Source: Candidatus Tisiphia endosymbiont of Dioctria linearis (GTDB lineage: Bacteria; Pseudomonadota; Alphaproteobacteria; Rickettsiales; Rickettsiaceae). From it: a stretch of 64,000 nt of DNA. Of this stretch, positions 43,886 through 56,094 are shown in pieces. A model generated the notes under the pieces. That model was not told the DNA's origin. It was given only the letters and a program-made list of their open reading frames with translations, and ran no database searches. The first letter of the stretch is position 1. Each line of letters begins with the position of its first letter. Both the position numbers and the translations under genes were made by a program. The stretch is taken from NCBI RefSeq assembly GCF_964026545.1, contig NZ_OZ032156.1, forward strand, positions 1,410,798 through 1,474,797, in the 5' to 3' direction.

Positions 43886-45379
43886 ATGGTTAATATTGGT
43901 AACATAGAAATTCTACAGATCATAGACTCTGTGGCTAGAGAAAAGAACCTGCCTAAGGAAGCTTTGCTTTCGGCTATGGAACAGGCTGTACAGGCTGCAG
44001 GACGTAAGAAATATGGCAATGAACATAATATAAAAGCTGAGATTAACAGAAAAAATGGTAATATTAGTCTTTTTAGAGTCCTTGATGTAGTAGATGATGT
44101 AGAGAATCATTTTACTCAAATTTCTTTAAGTGATGCTACTGAGAAGAAAGCTGATGCTAAAATTGGCGATGAAATTTATGAACTCTTACCACCCATTGAT
44201 CTTGGGCATGTTGCAGCTCAAACAGCTAAGCAAATAATAATACAACGCGTTGGTGAAACGGAAAGAGAAAAACAATATGAAGATTTTAAAGATAAGAAAG
44301 GTGAGATTTTAAATGGTATTGTTAAGAGAATAGAGTTTAATAATATCATAGTTGATCTTGGTCGTGCTGAGGCAATAATTAAAAAGGAACAGCTAATTAG
44401 AGGAGAAAACTTTAAAGTTAATGACCGTATTAAAGCGTATGTACAAGATGTAAGATTGGTGTCTAAAGGTCCACAAATTTTTCTATCTAGAAGCGATGAC
44501 CAAATGCTAATAAAATTACTTGAATTAGAGATTCCAGAGATTTATGATAATATAATTGAATTGCGAGCTATAGCCCGTGATCCTGGATCAAAGGCAAAAG
44601 TTGCAGTATTTGCTTCTGATTCTAGCATTGATCCTATAGGTTCATGCGTAGGAATTAAAGGTAATAGAATTAGAGCTATTACTAATGAACTTAATGGTGA
44701 AAAGATAGATATAATATTATGGAGTAAGAATATTGCCCAGTTTATTATGAATGCATTGGCTCCTGCAGAAATTGCAAAAATTGTCATCGATGAAGATAAA
44801 AATATAGTTGATGTAGTCGTATCTCAAGATAATTTGAGTCTTGCAATTGGTAGAAGAGGTCAAAATGTTCGTTTAGCATCTAGGCTTACTGGTTGGAATA
44901 TTAATATAATGACCGAAGATCAAGAATCTAAACGAAGAAATGATGAGTTTCGTTCTGCTACTGAATTATTTATGGAATCGCTGGATGTTGAAGAAGTGAT
45001 ATCACAATTGTTATCTGCTGAAGGTTTTACTTCTTTAGAACAGTTGGCTTCTAGTAAGATTGAAACTTTAATGAATATTGAAGGATTTGAAGAAGAATTA
45101 GCAACTGAGATCATCGAGCGATCAATAAATTATGTAAATGCTAAGAATGAAAAAATTATTATTAAGCTTGAGGATTTAGGTGTTGAACAAGAATTAATTG
45201 ATGTATTGGATTTACAACCGGAATTCATATTAAAATTAGCTGAATATGGTATAAAGACTATAGAAGATTTGGGAGAGCTAACAGTTAATGAGTTTAAATC
45301 TTTAGTGCCTAATTCTAGTATGGTAGATAATGATATCGAATTACTAATTCGCACAGCTCGTACTGCTGATGATGAGTAA
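43886..45379 (+). CDS. nusA: Transcription termination/antitermination factor NusA
   Basis: The 497-aa protein has the N-terminal RNAP-binding domain (REKNLPKEALLSAMEQAVQA), an S1 domain (KGEILNGIVKRIEFNNIIVD), KH domains (DPIGSCVGIKGNRI; NLSLAIGRRGQNVRLA) and two C-terminal acidic helical repeats. It binds RNA polymerase and controls pausing and termination. Usual length for alphaproteobacteria. Confidence 0.97.
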   Translation: MVNIGNIEILQIIDSVAREKNLPKEALLSAMEQAVQAAGRKKYGNEHNIKAEINRKNGNISLFRVLDVVDDVENHFTQISLSDATEKKADAKIGDEIYELLPPIDLGHVAAQTAKQIIIQRVGETEREKQYEDFKDKKGEILNGIVKRIEFNNIIVDLGRAEAIIKKEQLIRGENFKVNDRIKAYVQDVRLVSKGPQIFLSRSDDQMLIKLLELEIPEIYDNIIELRAIARDPGSKAKVAVFASDSSIDPIGSCVGIKGNRIRAITNELNGEKIDIILWSKNIAQFIMNALAPAEIAKIVIDEDKNIVDVVVSQDNLSLAIGRRGQNVRLASRLTGWNINIMTEDQESKRRNDEFRSATELFMESLDVEEVISQLLSAEGFTSLEQLASSKIETLMNIEGFEEELATEIIERSINYVNAKNEKIIIKLEDLGVEQELIDVLDLQPEFILKLAEYGIKTIEDLGELTVNEFKSLVPNSSMVDNDIELLIRTARTADDE

Positions 45380-45544
45380 GCTGTTTGAGTTGAGGTGAAA
45401 TATTTGGTTATGGATGTTTCAAATCCTAGAAAGTTAAAAATTTTTTCAAATAATTTAACATTAAGTATTAGTACTCAGAATTTTATTGATATAATTTAAT
45501 TAGTTATCGTAGGTAGTTTCCTATTATAACATTACCAACAAAGA

Positions 45545-45740
45545 TTTGTGAGCGTTCACGGTTTTTTGCTATTTTCTTATGATGAATAAAAAATCTGTTC
45601 ACCAACCGTCTATTAGCGAGGAGCCGCTTTGCGGTAATGTGGTAATCTAAAAAATGGTCAGGAATGGATTGCTTCTAGGTTTATGCCTTCTTGCTAATAG
45701 ACGTCTTGTACTTTAACTTTTTTCCGTGAATGCTCACAAA
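45545..45740. repeat. Composite element: family E outer arms with family A core
   Basis: TTTGTGAGCGTTCACG and CGTGAATGCTCACAAA enclose a core starting CGTCTATTAGCGAGGAGCC. It lies between nusA and infB, normally adjacent. A family F word (CTTCAAATCAGAAGAGTATA) follows at 45750 and a family B word (GAATTAGGTAGCAG) at 45784. Confidence 0.8.
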
Positions 45741-45849
45741 ATAATTCTTCAAATCAGAAGAGTATACTATCTGCTAATCGTTGAATTAGGTAGCAGAATT
45801 ATTTACAAAACTTTAGCATATATAATTGCTATTTAAAGGTTTAATATTT

Positions 45850-48339
45850 ATGACGTATGACCAGGAACCTAAACCAAAGAAATTAACACTTGGTGGCTCA
45901 AAACTCTCGCTTAACAAACCATCTCAACCTACTAATGTTACTAGAGGTTTTGTTAGTTCTGCAAAAACCATTGTAGAAGTTAGGAAGAGTAGTACTCCAA
46001 CTGGTACTTTGTCTTTTAACAAACTTTGGTCTAGTGGTTCTACTGCTCAGAGTGGGGAATCTGCTGCTGGAGAAGAATTTAATAGACGCCTAACTATTTT
46101 AAAAAAAGCAGCAGAAGATGCAAAATCTAAGGGTATTGATAATAAGATTAGTACTCTTAGTAAACTTGCATCTATTAATCAATCTGCGTCACAAGACTAT
46201 TTAGAAGATATCCCAGAAAATACCCAGGATGATTCACAAGATATTGAAAATGATTTTGAGGTACCTCCTACAACTCCATCTTCGCAAGATAGAAATCAAT
46301 CAAAGCCATTTGTTAGATCACCAGTGATTGGTTCTCAAAGCCATTTCGGTGTTGCACTTGAAGATATTTCTTCAACAGATAAGGCTGGTGATAATAAAAT
46401 AGTAGTACCAAAGGTTAAAATTGAGGAGCCTAAAAAATTAAAAAAGGCAGATATTTTCAATATGCTTGATGCAGACGGAAGTGATAATGCCGGTAAGACT
46501 AGAAGCCTTGCCTCAATAAAAAGAGCAAGGGAAAAAGAAAAACGTAAAGCTTATCAACAAACACCCGACAAAGTGTATAGAGAAGTTATTATTCCTGAAG
46601 CCATTTCTGTCGGAGATCTAGCCAATAGAATGTCTGAGCGAGCAACCGATGTTATAAAAGAATTGATGAAGCTTGGCATCATGGCTACGACCAGCCAAAC
46701 AATCGATACAGATACAGCTGAACTTATTGCTACGACCTTAGGGCATACAGTAAAAAGGGTACAAGAATCCGATGTTGAGAATATATTGATTAGTGAAGCT
46801 GATAAAGAAGAAGATTTAAAGCATAGAGTTCCTATTGTAACGATTATGGGACATGTCGATCACGGTAAAACTTCGTTACTTGACGCTTTAAAATCAACTG
46901 ATTTGGCAAGTCAAGAGGCAGGTGGCATCACCCAACATATTGGTGCTTATCGGGTAACATTGCCTGATGGTAGGGCTATTACTTTCATTGATACTCCAGG
47001 GCATGAAGCGTTTTCAGAGATGAGGACTAGAGGTGCTAAGGTAACTGATATAGTAGTTATAGTAGTTGCAGCAGATGATGGAATCAAGCCGCAAACGATT
47101 GAAGCAATTAATCATGCTAAGGCAGCAAATGTCCCGATAATTGTTGCAATAAATAAGATCGATAAGCCGGATATTAATCTTGACCGAATTAAAAATGATC
47201 TGTTAATGTACGATTTAGTTAGTGAAGAATTAGGTGGCGATACTATAATTGTACCGGTTTCCGCTTTGAAAAAAACTAATTTAGATAAGTTAGAAGATGC
47301 TATATTATTAGTGGCAGAAATGCAGGATCTTAAGGCTAACTTTAGCGGACTCACTGCTGGTGTGGTCATAGAAGCAAAAGTTGATAAAGGTAAAGGAGCT
47401 GTGGCTACTATATTGGTACAACGTGGTACTCTAAGAAATGGAGATATAGTAGTTGCCGGAACGAAATACGGTAAAATTAAGAGAATGAATAATGATAAGG
47501 GAGTGGATATTACCGAGGCAGAACCAAGTTTACCAGTAGAGATTTATGGTTTAAATGAAGCTCCGCAGGCAGGCGATCAGTTTAATGTGGTGCAGAATGA
47601 AAAACAAGCTAGGGATATTGTAGAATATCGTGAACGCCTGGCAAAAGAAAAGAAAATTTCTGTTACCAAAAGATCAAGCCTAGAAGAATTATTCCTAAAA
47701 GCCTCTGGCAACACTGGTATGATAAAAGAGTTACCGATAATTATTAAAGGCGATGTGCAAGGTTCGATTGAAGCAATCGTTACTAGTATATTAAAGCTGC
47801 CAAGTGATGAAGTTCGTGTAAGAATTTTACATCACGCAGTAGGTGGAATATTGGAGTCAGATGTTACCTTAGCTACAGCATCAAATGCTATTATTATTGG
47901 TTTTAACGTTAGGGCTAATAGTAATGCTTTGATTCTGGCAGAAAGAGAAAAAGTGGATATTAGATATTACTCTCTGATCTATAATTTACTAGATGATATT
48001 AAATCAATAGTCAGCGGTATGCTTTCACCAATTATTCGTGAGCAATATATTGGTACAGTCGAGATCAGGCAAATATTCACTGTCTCGAAAGTTGGAAAAA
48101 TTGCTGGGAGTTATGTTACTAAAGGTACTATTAAAAGAGGTGCTAGGGCTCGCTTATTACGAGACAATATCGTTATTCATGAGGAAAAACTTAAAACTCT
48201 CAAACGTTTTAAAGATGATGTCAAAGAAGTCCACGAGGGCTTTGAATGTGGTATCGCTTTTGAAAATTATGAGAATATCGAACAATTTGATATTGTAGAA
48301 GTTTTTGAAATTATTGAAGAAAAAAAACAATTATTGTAA
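45850..48339 (+). CDS. infB: Translation initiation factor IF-2
   Basis: About 829 aa from ATG 45850 ([20 protein letters not shown]). A disordered N-terminus leads to IF2_N ([20 protein letters not shown]), then the G domain with [20 protein letters not shown] and NKIDKPD, and C-terminal beta-barrels and the fMet-tRNA domain ([18 protein letters not shown]). It places initiator tRNA on the 30S subunit. A start at 45826 is possible but adds eight unconserved residues. Confidence 0.96.
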   Translation: MTYDQEPKPKKLTLGGSKLSLNKPSQPTNVTRGFVSSAKTIVEVRKSSTPTGTLSFNKLWSSGSTAQSGESAAGEEFNRRLTILKKAAEDAKSKGIDNKISTLSKLASINQSASQDYLEDIPENTQDDSQDIENDFEVPPTTPSSQDRNQSKPFVRSPVIGSQSHFGVALEDISSTDKAGDNKIVVPKVKIEEPKKLKKADIFNMLDADGSDNAGKTRSLASIKRAREKEKRKAYQQTPDKVYREVIIPEAISVGDLANRMSERATDVIKELMKLGIMATTSQTIDTDTAELIATTLGHTVKRVQESDVENILISEADKEEDLKHRVPIVTIMGHVDHGKTSLLDALKSTDLASQEAGGITQHIGAYRVTLPDGRAITFIDTPGHEAFSEMRTRGAKVTDIVVIVVAADDGIKPQTIEAINHAKAANVPIIVAINKIDKPDINLDRIKNDLLMYDLVSEELGGDTIIVPVSALKKTNLDKLEDAILLVAEMQDLKANFSGLTAGVVIEAKVDKGKGAVATILVQRGTLRNGDIVVAGTKYGKIKRMNNDKGVDITEAEPSLPVEIYGLNEAPQAGDQFNVVQNEKQARDIVEYRERLAKEKKISVTKRSSLEELFLKASGNTGMIKELPIIIKGDVQGSIEAIVTSILKLPSDEVRVRILHHAVGGILESDVTLATASNAIIIGFNVRANSNALILAEREKVDIRYYSLIYNLLDDIKSIVSGMLSPIIREQYIGTVEIRQIFTVSKVGKIAGSYVTKGTIKRGARARLLRDNIVIHEEKLKTLKRFKDDVKEVHEGFECGIAFENYENIEQFDIVEVFEIIEEKKQLL

Positions 48340-48723
48340 ATGCAAAAAGTTTCCGATAGAGAAAAATCTTCAAGACAAAAAAAAGTTGCAACATTAATAA
48401 ATGCAGCATTAGTGGAAGTACTAAGACGTGGTAAGATGTTAGATGAGCGGTTGATTAATTGTCCAGTAACTATTACCAAAGTCTTAGTTACTGCTGATTT
48501 AAAAGTAGCAGATTGTTACTTTTTACCGTTTAATACGGCTTTTAATAAAATACAACTTACTGAATCTTTAAATAATTCGAAATATGCTATAAGAAATTTT
48601 ATAACTGCTAAAATTAATTTAAAATATTCACCGGAAATTCGTTTTCATTATGATCACGGATTTGATAATGCCGATAAAGTTGATAAATTATTGAAGCAAG
48701 CTGAGATTAATCGGATGAGCTAG
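48340..48723 (+). CDS. rbfA: Ribosome-binding factor A
   Basis: The 127-aa KH-type protein has [37 protein letters not shown] and [13 protein letters not shown], the RbfA signatures. It matures 16S rRNA 5' end. ATG directly follows the infB stop, so it is translated from the same mRNA. Confidence 0.95.
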   Translation: MQKVSDREKSSRQKKVATLINAALVEVLRRGKMLDERLINCPVTITKVLVTADLKVADCYFLPFNTAFNKIQLTESLNNSKYAIRNFITAKINLKYSPEIRFHYDHGFDNADKVDKLLKQAEINRMS

Positions 48724-48740
48724 GACAAAATAGACTTACC

Positions 48741-48912
48741 TAGGCTCTGTGAACAAAATTTAAATTACTAGATTTCGACTCTTTTTAGCTGCAAATTATA
48801 AGATTTTTTTGAAATAGAACTAACTATTCCGGCAAAAATCTTATTAATTTTCGCTTAAAAATACTCAAAATCTAAACAATTAAAATTTTGTTTGACTTAT
48901 GCAGGAAGTCTA
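48741..48912. repeat. Chimeric repeat: family C cut by family D end
   Basis: Family C begins normally (TAGGCTCTGTGAACAAAATT) and runs to 48890, where the last about 15 bases are replaced by TGACTTATGCAGGAAGTCTA, one exact end of family D. A record of recombination or nested insertion followed by deletion. Confidence 0.8.
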
Positions 48913-48932
48913 ATATATAAGAGCATTCACAT

Positions 48933-49439
48933 ATGTCTACAATAGTTCCAAAAACATTTTACGAAAGAGATACGCTTATTGTATCACAGGAACTACTTGG
49001 CAAGGTTCTGTGTTTTGGTAATATAGAGGCACGAATTATTGAAACAGAAGCTTATGTTGGAGAAGATGATCCGGCTTGCCATGCAGCCAGGGGTATAACG
49101 CCTCGTACAAAGCTTATGTATGGTTCTGCAGGTAATGCCTATGTATATTTAATTTATGGTATGTATTATTGTTTAAATATAGTGACAGAAAAACCAGGAT
49201 TTCCAGCTGCTGTATTAATTAGAGGAGTATATCAATACAAACCTTCAGCAGTTTTACTTGATGGACCTGGTAAATTATGTCGTACCCTTGGAATTAATAA
49301 AACCCAAAATGGTCAGGATATGACTAGCAATCAATCCTTTTGTGTTATTGACGTAGGTGATACTCCTCAATTTATTACTACCCCTAGAATTGGCATTAGC
49401 AAAGGTACCGACAAACTTTGGCGTTATTTAGTGCGATAA
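48933..49439 (+). CDS. DNA-3-methyladenine glycosylase (AAG/MPG type)
   Basis: The 168-aa protein has [58 protein letters not shown] and [13 protein letters not shown], the AAG/MPG fold signatures including the catalytic Glu and intercalating Tyr. It removes alkylated purines for base excision repair. The C-terminus is slightly short but the catalytic core is whole. Confidence 0.95.
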   Translation: MSTIVPKTFYERDTLIVSQELLGKVLCFGNIEARIIETEAYVGEDDPACHAARGITPRTKLMYGSAGNAYVYLIYGMYYCLNIVTEKPGFPAAVLIRGVYQYKPSAVLLDGPGKLCRTLGINKTQNGQDMTSNQSFCVIDVGDTPQFITTPRIGISKGTDKLWRYLVR

Positions 49440-49776
49440 ATGATCCCATACATCCTGAGTCCATAAAACCATTTGACCAATTATCCCTACATTCTCTTCT
49501 TTGATTTCTGGCATTGGCGGTATTATTGCAAGGTCTTTACGAGTTTGAAACAATAATTGCTCGATAGAATGCCCCGCTTCATTAGAAACTAGTAGATTAT
49601 GATTTTTCCATAGCTCTGCTATCAAGCACGCCAGTTCAGAATGAATAGTTGAGACATCCTGTTTGGAACTAAAACCTACTCCTTCGACTTTAACATGATA
49701 ACCTTTTTTATCTAATCCATATTCTTGTAATATTTTATCAACTTCTCTTTGAGTAGCAATTGTTTGGCGTTGAATG

Positions 49777-50705
49777 TATAGTAAAGGCAGTTGAGTTATG
49801 TTAGTGATTGTGATAATATAAAATGAAAAATGTCAACTAGCCCATACAGTATAGATTTAAGAGAAAAAGTAATAAAATATCTAGAAGCAGGAAATAGTCA
49901 AAGGTCAGCATCTAGAGTTTTTCAATTGAGCCCTACAACAGTAAATACATGGCATGTAAGGTATAAGAAAGAAGGTCATTATCAAGCAAGGAAGTATAAA
50001 GGAGCAAAGCCTAGTATAGAAATGGATGATTTTATCAAGTATGTAGAAGAAAATCCTAATAGCAAAACGGAAGATATTGGTAAGAAATTTGGGATAAGCG
50101 CTAGTGGGGCAAGATATTGGCTAAGACAATTGGGATTTAGTTATAAAAAAAAGCCTTTACCTATGTGGAAGCTAATGCTGAAAAGCGATGTAAGTATTTA
50201 GAAGATATCAAAGATCTAGCTACAGATGCGCTTGTGTATATAGATGAGAGCGGAATAGAGATGAACATTACCCAAGATAGAGGTTGGGGAAAGAAAGGTC
50301 AAACACTACAAGCAAAGAAGAGTGGGAAGTATTACCAAAGGACGAATATTATAGCAGGTTTGGTAGGTAATAAATCTATAGCCCCTTTTGTATTCAATGG
50401 CACCTGTAATACCGAACTATTTAATAATTGGGTAGAGCAATTTTTGATAAAAGAGCTTATAGCTGGTCAAGTTGTGATTTTAGACAATGCTGCTTTTCAT
50501 AAGTCTAAGAAGACTAAAGATTTAATAGAATCAGTAGGATGTAGGGTAATATTTTTACCACCTTACTCTCCTGACCTAAATCCAATAGAGAAATTTTGGG
50601 CTAATATGAAAAGGTGGATTAAACAAAAAATCGGGCTTTCACAAGAATTGTATAACACCATTTGTGCATTCTTTGCTGTAACATAACTTAACTGCTTTTA
50701 CTATA
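49777..50705 (+). mobile_element. IS630-family insertion sequence, copy 2
   Basis: Same 929-bp length, ends and reading frames as 20442-21370, with TA on both sides. By eye the two copies are identical in DNA. It lies antisense in the hypothetical gene 49428-51296. Confidence 0.93.
49830..50686 (+). CDS. IS630 transposase, made by -1 frameshift (copy 2)
   Basis: Frames 49830-50201 and the -1 frame to 50686 encode proteins identical to those of copy 1, with the same A AAA AAG slip site near 50146-50153 and DDE residues. Two intact identical copies point to recent transposition or gene conversion. Confidence 0.92.
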
Positions 50706-51283
50706 AGGGTTATTGCTGATAAATAAAATAACATAATCTTTTTGCTTACCAAACTCCCCATTCGATATCTTATTAACAAGAATCACTGCAGCATCACAAG
50801 CAGTAGTAGCGGTATTAGGTCTTTCGTTATTCTTACCTACCTTGGTGTTTATTACTTTAGCAGAACTTTTATGATCCTTATCAAGGAAATCAGTTAATAA
50901 ATCCTCACTCATCAAACTTTCTGTGAGTTTTTTTTCGTCTGTAGTTGTATAATTAGGGTAAACTCTTCCAGGAAAGAGTCCTTTGGGACATTCTTCTTTT
51001 GTGGTATATTGAATGAAGGGCTGTATTGGATTTAAGGCAATATTATGATTTTGAGCAAGTAATTTAAGATATGCCTTCCCTTCCTCTGTACGAGCTAGAT
51101 CTTCTCCAACTAATAAAGAAGCATCTAATTTATTGATATCCCCCTTATCTTTCCATATTTTTAGTAATTTGTCGTATGTCTCTGGGTTAATGCCATCAAT
51201 ATTAGCCCATAATAGTCTTTTCCCGGTTAATACTGCTACTGGTTCATTAACTTTAATTTGTTCTATTATTTTATTATAGTAAA

Positions 51284-51814
51284 TTATCCGTGCCAATAAG
51301 CCAATTCTAGAGGCTCCAGAATATATTGAGAGGCATATTTAATCATCCAATTTTCATTGGTTAATTCATTACGTTCCTGACCAACTTTACGATTAAATGC
51401 ATTCTGAGCAACATATAGTAACCAATCTTCAACATCTCGTACACTCAATTCATTAGTAGCTTTAAATAAATTTTTACGCAATAATTTAGCATCGAATTGA
51501 TCAGGAGCATCTTGAGTAGCTCGAGATTTAATTAAACTTCTAGAAATTGAAGCAAATATTTTTTCTGAATTACCAGTTTTATCAAAACATGCTAGATCAT
51601 GCCATAATTTTTCTGGTTGTAAATATCCGGCTAGATGAAGAATCTTTAACAAACTGTCTTGCTGAGTTGGGGAAGTGAAACCTAATCCCTTAGCAGCTAT
51701 CTCAAATTTAGAAAATTCTGACGAGCGTTTATAACCTTCATATGTTACCCCAGTAAACATTCCTGTTACTATAATAGGTAGCATCATTTTTTGTAAGAGT
51801 TTAGCTTTAGACAT
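51284..51814 (-). CDS. Hypothetical protein (176 aa)
   Basis: Starts MSKAKLLQKMMLPIIVTGMF with a weak N-terminal hydrophobic segment that could be a signal anchor. The rest is helical and acidic (LLRKNLFKATNELSVRDVED, LLYVAQNAFNRK). No family recognised. It is the first gene of a pair whose second member is split by IS630. Upstream lies the secD end on the same strand. Function unknown; membrane or periplasmic location possible. Confidence 0.65.
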   Translation of the reverse strand: MSKAKLLQKMMLPIIVTGMFTGVTYEGYKRSSEFSKFEIAAKGLGFTSPTQQDSLLKILHLAGYLQPEKLWHDLACFDKTGNSEKIFASISRSLIKSRATQDAPDQFDAKLLRKNLFKATNELSVRDVEDWLLYVAQNAFNRKVGQERNELTNENWMIKYASQYILEPLELAYWHG

Positions 51815-51883
51815 ATTGTAAATCCTGTAGTTTAATTAGTTATCGCAGGCAGCCTTCTAGTTACTTCCCATGGACGGTTATTA

Positions 51884-53437
51884 CTACAATCCCAGATTTT
51901 TTGGATTTTGGTATTTAATCCAAATATCAATTAACAATTTAGTAATAATAATTGCAGAAAACATCGATGATATTATACCAATAGTTAGTGTTACCGCGAA
52001 GCCTTTTATAGCACCAACACCAAATATAAAAAGTAAAAAAGCCGCTATCAAGGTTGTCACGTTTGAGTCAAGGATTGTCGCAAAAGCTGATTCAAACCCT
52101 GTCCTTATAGCATAAAGGTTAGATGCACCCTTTTTAAGCTCTTCCCTTATTCTCTCATAAATGAGTACATTGGCATCAACCGCCATGCCAATCGTTAATA
52201 TTATACCAGCAATTCCCGGTAGAGTTAATGTTGCTTGGAAAAGTGACAATAAAGCTAGAATATAGAGTAAGGCTAGACTTAATGCGATATTGGCAAAAAT
52301 TCCAAGAATTCCGTACGACCAAATCATAAATATCACCACACTGGCAAAACCAATCATCCCTGCTTTCTTACCTGCCTCTATTGAGTCTGCTCCAAGATTT
52401 GGTCCTATGGTTCGTTCCTCTATTATTTTTAAAGGAGCTGGTAACGAACCAGCTCTAAGTAATAAGGCTAATTCATTGGCTGATTCAACAGTAAAATTAC
52501 CTGAAATTATACCGCTTCCTCCAAGAATTGGTTCATTAATTACTGGAGCACTTAATAATTTATTATCAAGCACGATAGCAAGCCTTTTACCAGAATTATT
52601 TTTGGTTATTTCCGCAAATAATTTGCTACCAAGATTATTAAAGGAAAAAGCAACGGCTGGTTGAGTATTTTGGTTAAAAGAAGCTTGAGCAGTTATTAGC
52701 TGCTCACCACTAACAATAACTTTTTTCTTAATAACTACATAATATTCTTTTTTATCTGAATTCTCTCCTTTAACTAGGATTAAACCAGAGGGTAAACGCC
52801 CATTTATTGCTTCTTGTATGTTGGCATTTTCGTCAACTAAATGGAAGGTTAATTTTGCAGTTTTACCAAGAATATTTTTGAGTTGTTGTGGGTTTTCCTC
52901 ACCTGGTACCTGGAGCAATATATGTTTATCGCCTTGCCTCTGTATGTTAGGCTCTTTGGTACCTGTACTATCCACTCTCATTCTAATTATTTCGATCGAT
53001 AGGGCAATTACCTTATGCCTTAATTCGTCAAGTTTAGAGTCACTATAGCTAAGCTTAATATTAGAATTATCTTGTTCTACAGTAATTTCTCGATCGATTT
53101 TATCTAAGATATTTTTCACTGTTTTGTAATCTTCTAGGTTTCTTAATTCAAATTGCACCGTACGATTTTTGGCAATAAGATTTTTATAGCCTATCTTATC
53201 TTCCCGTAAATATTTCCGTAAATGGTCAGCCAAACCTTCCATTACATCATTTAAATAGGCGTCAAAATCGACATCTAGCAATAGATGAGCACCACCTCTT
53301 AAATCAAGACCAAGATTTACCCTATAATTGGGTAATATTTTTGAATCTATAGTTGTAAAATTAGGTAAAGCACAAATAAAGGCTCCTATTGTACATAAAA
53401 TAGACAAGAATATTTTCCATTTAGCAATATTATGCAC
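51884..53437 (-). CDS. secD: Protein translocase subunit SecD
   Basis: The 517-aa protein has one N-terminal membrane helix, the P1 region starting NLGLDLRGGAHLLLDVD, DSTGTKEPNIQRQGDKHILL, and a C-terminal five-helix RND-like domain with GMAVDANVLIYERIREEL. With SecF it uses proton motive force to help pull proteins through SecYEG. secF is not in the window. It follows yajC by two bases. Confidence 0.97.
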   Translation of the reverse strand: MHNIAKWKIFLSILCTIGAFICALPNFTTIDSKILPNYRVNLGLDLRGGAHLLLDVDFDAYLNDVMEGLADHLRKYLREDKIGYKNLIAKNRTVQFELRNLEDYKTVKNILDKIDREITVEQDNSNIKLSYSDSKLDELRHKVIALSIEIIRMRVDSTGTKEPNIQRQGDKHILLQVPGEENPQQLKNILGKTAKLTFHLVDENANIQEAINGRLPSGLILVKGENSDKKEYYVVIKKKVIVSGEQLITAQASFNQNTQPAVAFSFNNLGSKLFAEITKNNSGKRLAIVLDNKLLSAPVINEPILGGSGIISGNFTVESANELALLLRAGSLPAPLKIIEERTIGPNLGADSIEAGKKAGMIGFASVVIFMIWSYGILGIFANIALSLALLYILALLSLFQATLTLPGIAGIILTIGMAVDANVLIYERIREELKKGASNLYAIRTGFESAFATILDSNVTTLIAAFLLFIFGVGAIKGFAVTLTIGIISSMFSAIIITKLLIDIWIKYQNPKNLGL

Positions 53438-53439
53438 AG

Positions 53440-53847
53440 TTATTTTCCTTTGTCTTTTTTACTTTTATTAACAGCTATAGCTTCTTTTTTATGACGACTT
53501 GTAATATCGAGTATTGCAGATTTTAAAACTTTGATTCGGATATTTTCAGATATTTCAAGGTCTATTGTGTTGTCAGCATCATTAATCTTGCTGACTGTGC
53601 CAAAGATTCCGCTATTAGTTACTACCTCTTCGCCCTTTTTTACGCTACTCACCACACTTTCTTTCTCCTTACGACGTTTTTCTTGCGGTCTAATTAGGAA
53701 AAAATAAAATACAACGAAAATTAATACCATCGGCACCATGCTTGTTAATACTGACTGCATAGATGATTCAGGTGCTGCTGGAACTACTTCTACAGTTTCT
53801 TTGATTGCTATTGTATCGTCATCTGCATAGGCATTTTCTGTAAACAT
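53440..53847 (-). CDS. yajC: Preprotein translocase subunit YajC
   Basis: The 135-aa protein has a single membrane helix (LTSMVPMVLIFVVFYFFLIR) followed by PQEKRRKEKE and KKGEEVVTNSGIFGTVSKI, the YajC signature. The N-terminal 35 residues (AYADDDTIAIKETVEVVPAA) form a periplasmic extension. It joins SecDF at the translocon. secD is directly downstream. Confidence 0.95.
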   Translation of the reverse strand: MFTENAYADDDTIAIKETVEVVPAAPESSMQSVLTSMVPMVLIFVVFYFFLIRPQEKRRKEKESVVSSVKKGEEVVTNSGIFGTVSKINDADNTIDLEISENIRIKVLKSAILDITSRHKKEAIAVNKSKKDKGK

Positions 53848-53909
53848 AATATATCTCCTAATGTTTGTCTTTTACTGTAGTAAAAGTAGTTGTGTTAATT
53901 AGCAAACTA

Positions 53910-54002
53910 CGTCATTGCGAGGAGTGTGTAAACACGACGAAGCAATCCATCTCTAATCATTTCTTTGGATTACTTCGACTACTACGTAGTCTCGCAATGA
54001 CG
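53910..54002. repeat. REP-like palindromic repeat (family A)
   Basis: CGTCATTGCGAGGAGTGTG ... TACGTAGTCTCGCAATGACG between atpC and yajC. Confidence 0.85.
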
Positions 54003-54030
54003 TAGTAATGTTAGCTATATAATGACATAG

Positions 54031-54428
54031 TTACTCAAGATAAGTTAGCAAAGATTCATATCTAGCTATATCCAACTTAATAATGTCATTTTTTGTATCG
54101 TCATTTTCTTGGTTTATTTCTTTTTTTAAAAATTCTATTTTTTCAACTATTTTATTTGGTTGCAAATTGCTAGCATCAACAGCAAATTCAGTTATTATAT
54201 TTACCTTGCTATCCTTAACCTCAGCTAATCCTGAACAGACAAAATATTTGAATACAGAATTATCTACTGTTATTTTTGTCAATCCAGCTTTCAAACTGGC
54301 AATCAATAATTCATGACCAGGTAAAACCCCAAATTCTCCTAACTCTCCTGGCATTATTACTTCTTGGGCTTGCTTATCAAACAGCACATTTATTGGTGTT
54401 ACAATTTTAACCCTAATTGTTTTATTCA

Positions 54429-54429
<1 letters not shown>
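54031..54429 (-). CDS. atpC: ATP synthase F1 epsilon subunit
   Basis: The 132-aa protein has the N-terminal beta-sandwich of epsilon (VKIVTPINVLFDKQAQEVIM, GELGEFGVLPGHELLIASLK) and a short helical C-terminus. Part of the rotor stalk; can inhibit ATP hydrolysis. It overlaps the atpD stop by one base. Last of the F1 genes here. Confidence 0.94.
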
Positions 54430-55865
<1,436 letters not shown>

Positions 55866-55911
55866 TTACCTTACATTATATTTGTCTATCTATAGTAAAT
55901 TAGACCCTAAT

Positions 55912-56073
55912 CGTCATTACGAGAAGCTACTTTAGTAACAACAAAGCAATCCATTTCTAATCATTTTCCTAGATTGCTTCAACTACTACGTAGTTTCGCA
56001 ATGACGCTGGAAGCTAAAACCGTCATTACGAGGAGGCATAAGTCGACGAAGCAATCCATTTGCTCGCAATGAC
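55912..56073. repeat. Two family A palindromes inside the atp operon
   Basis: First copy 55912-56006, second from 56021 to 56073 (cut short). They lie between atpG and atpD, within what should be one transcript, so the hairpins would be in the mRNA. Confidence 0.8.
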
Positions 56074-56094
56074 TAGTCCACTAACCTAATTAAT

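Larger units (their letters stand above)
49428..51296 (-). pseudogene. Hypothetical gene split by IS630 copy 2
   Basis: The 5' part (51296 to 50706) starts MARIIYYNKIIEQIKVNEPV and the 3' part (49778 to 49428) ends [14 protein letters not shown]. Deleting the element with one TA joins ISNNPY to IQRQTIATQREVDKIL in frame, giving 313 residues. Family not recognised; the C-terminal half looks like a peptide with conserved hydrophobic helices (IHSELACLIAELW). It overlaps the gene at 51284 by 13 bases, so the pair was an operon. The split gene can make only truncated forms. Confidence 0.85.

Noticed and set aside
51870..52115. Plus-strand frame over the 3' end of secD
   Set aside because: Antisense to the conserved RND domain of SecD; no independent support.
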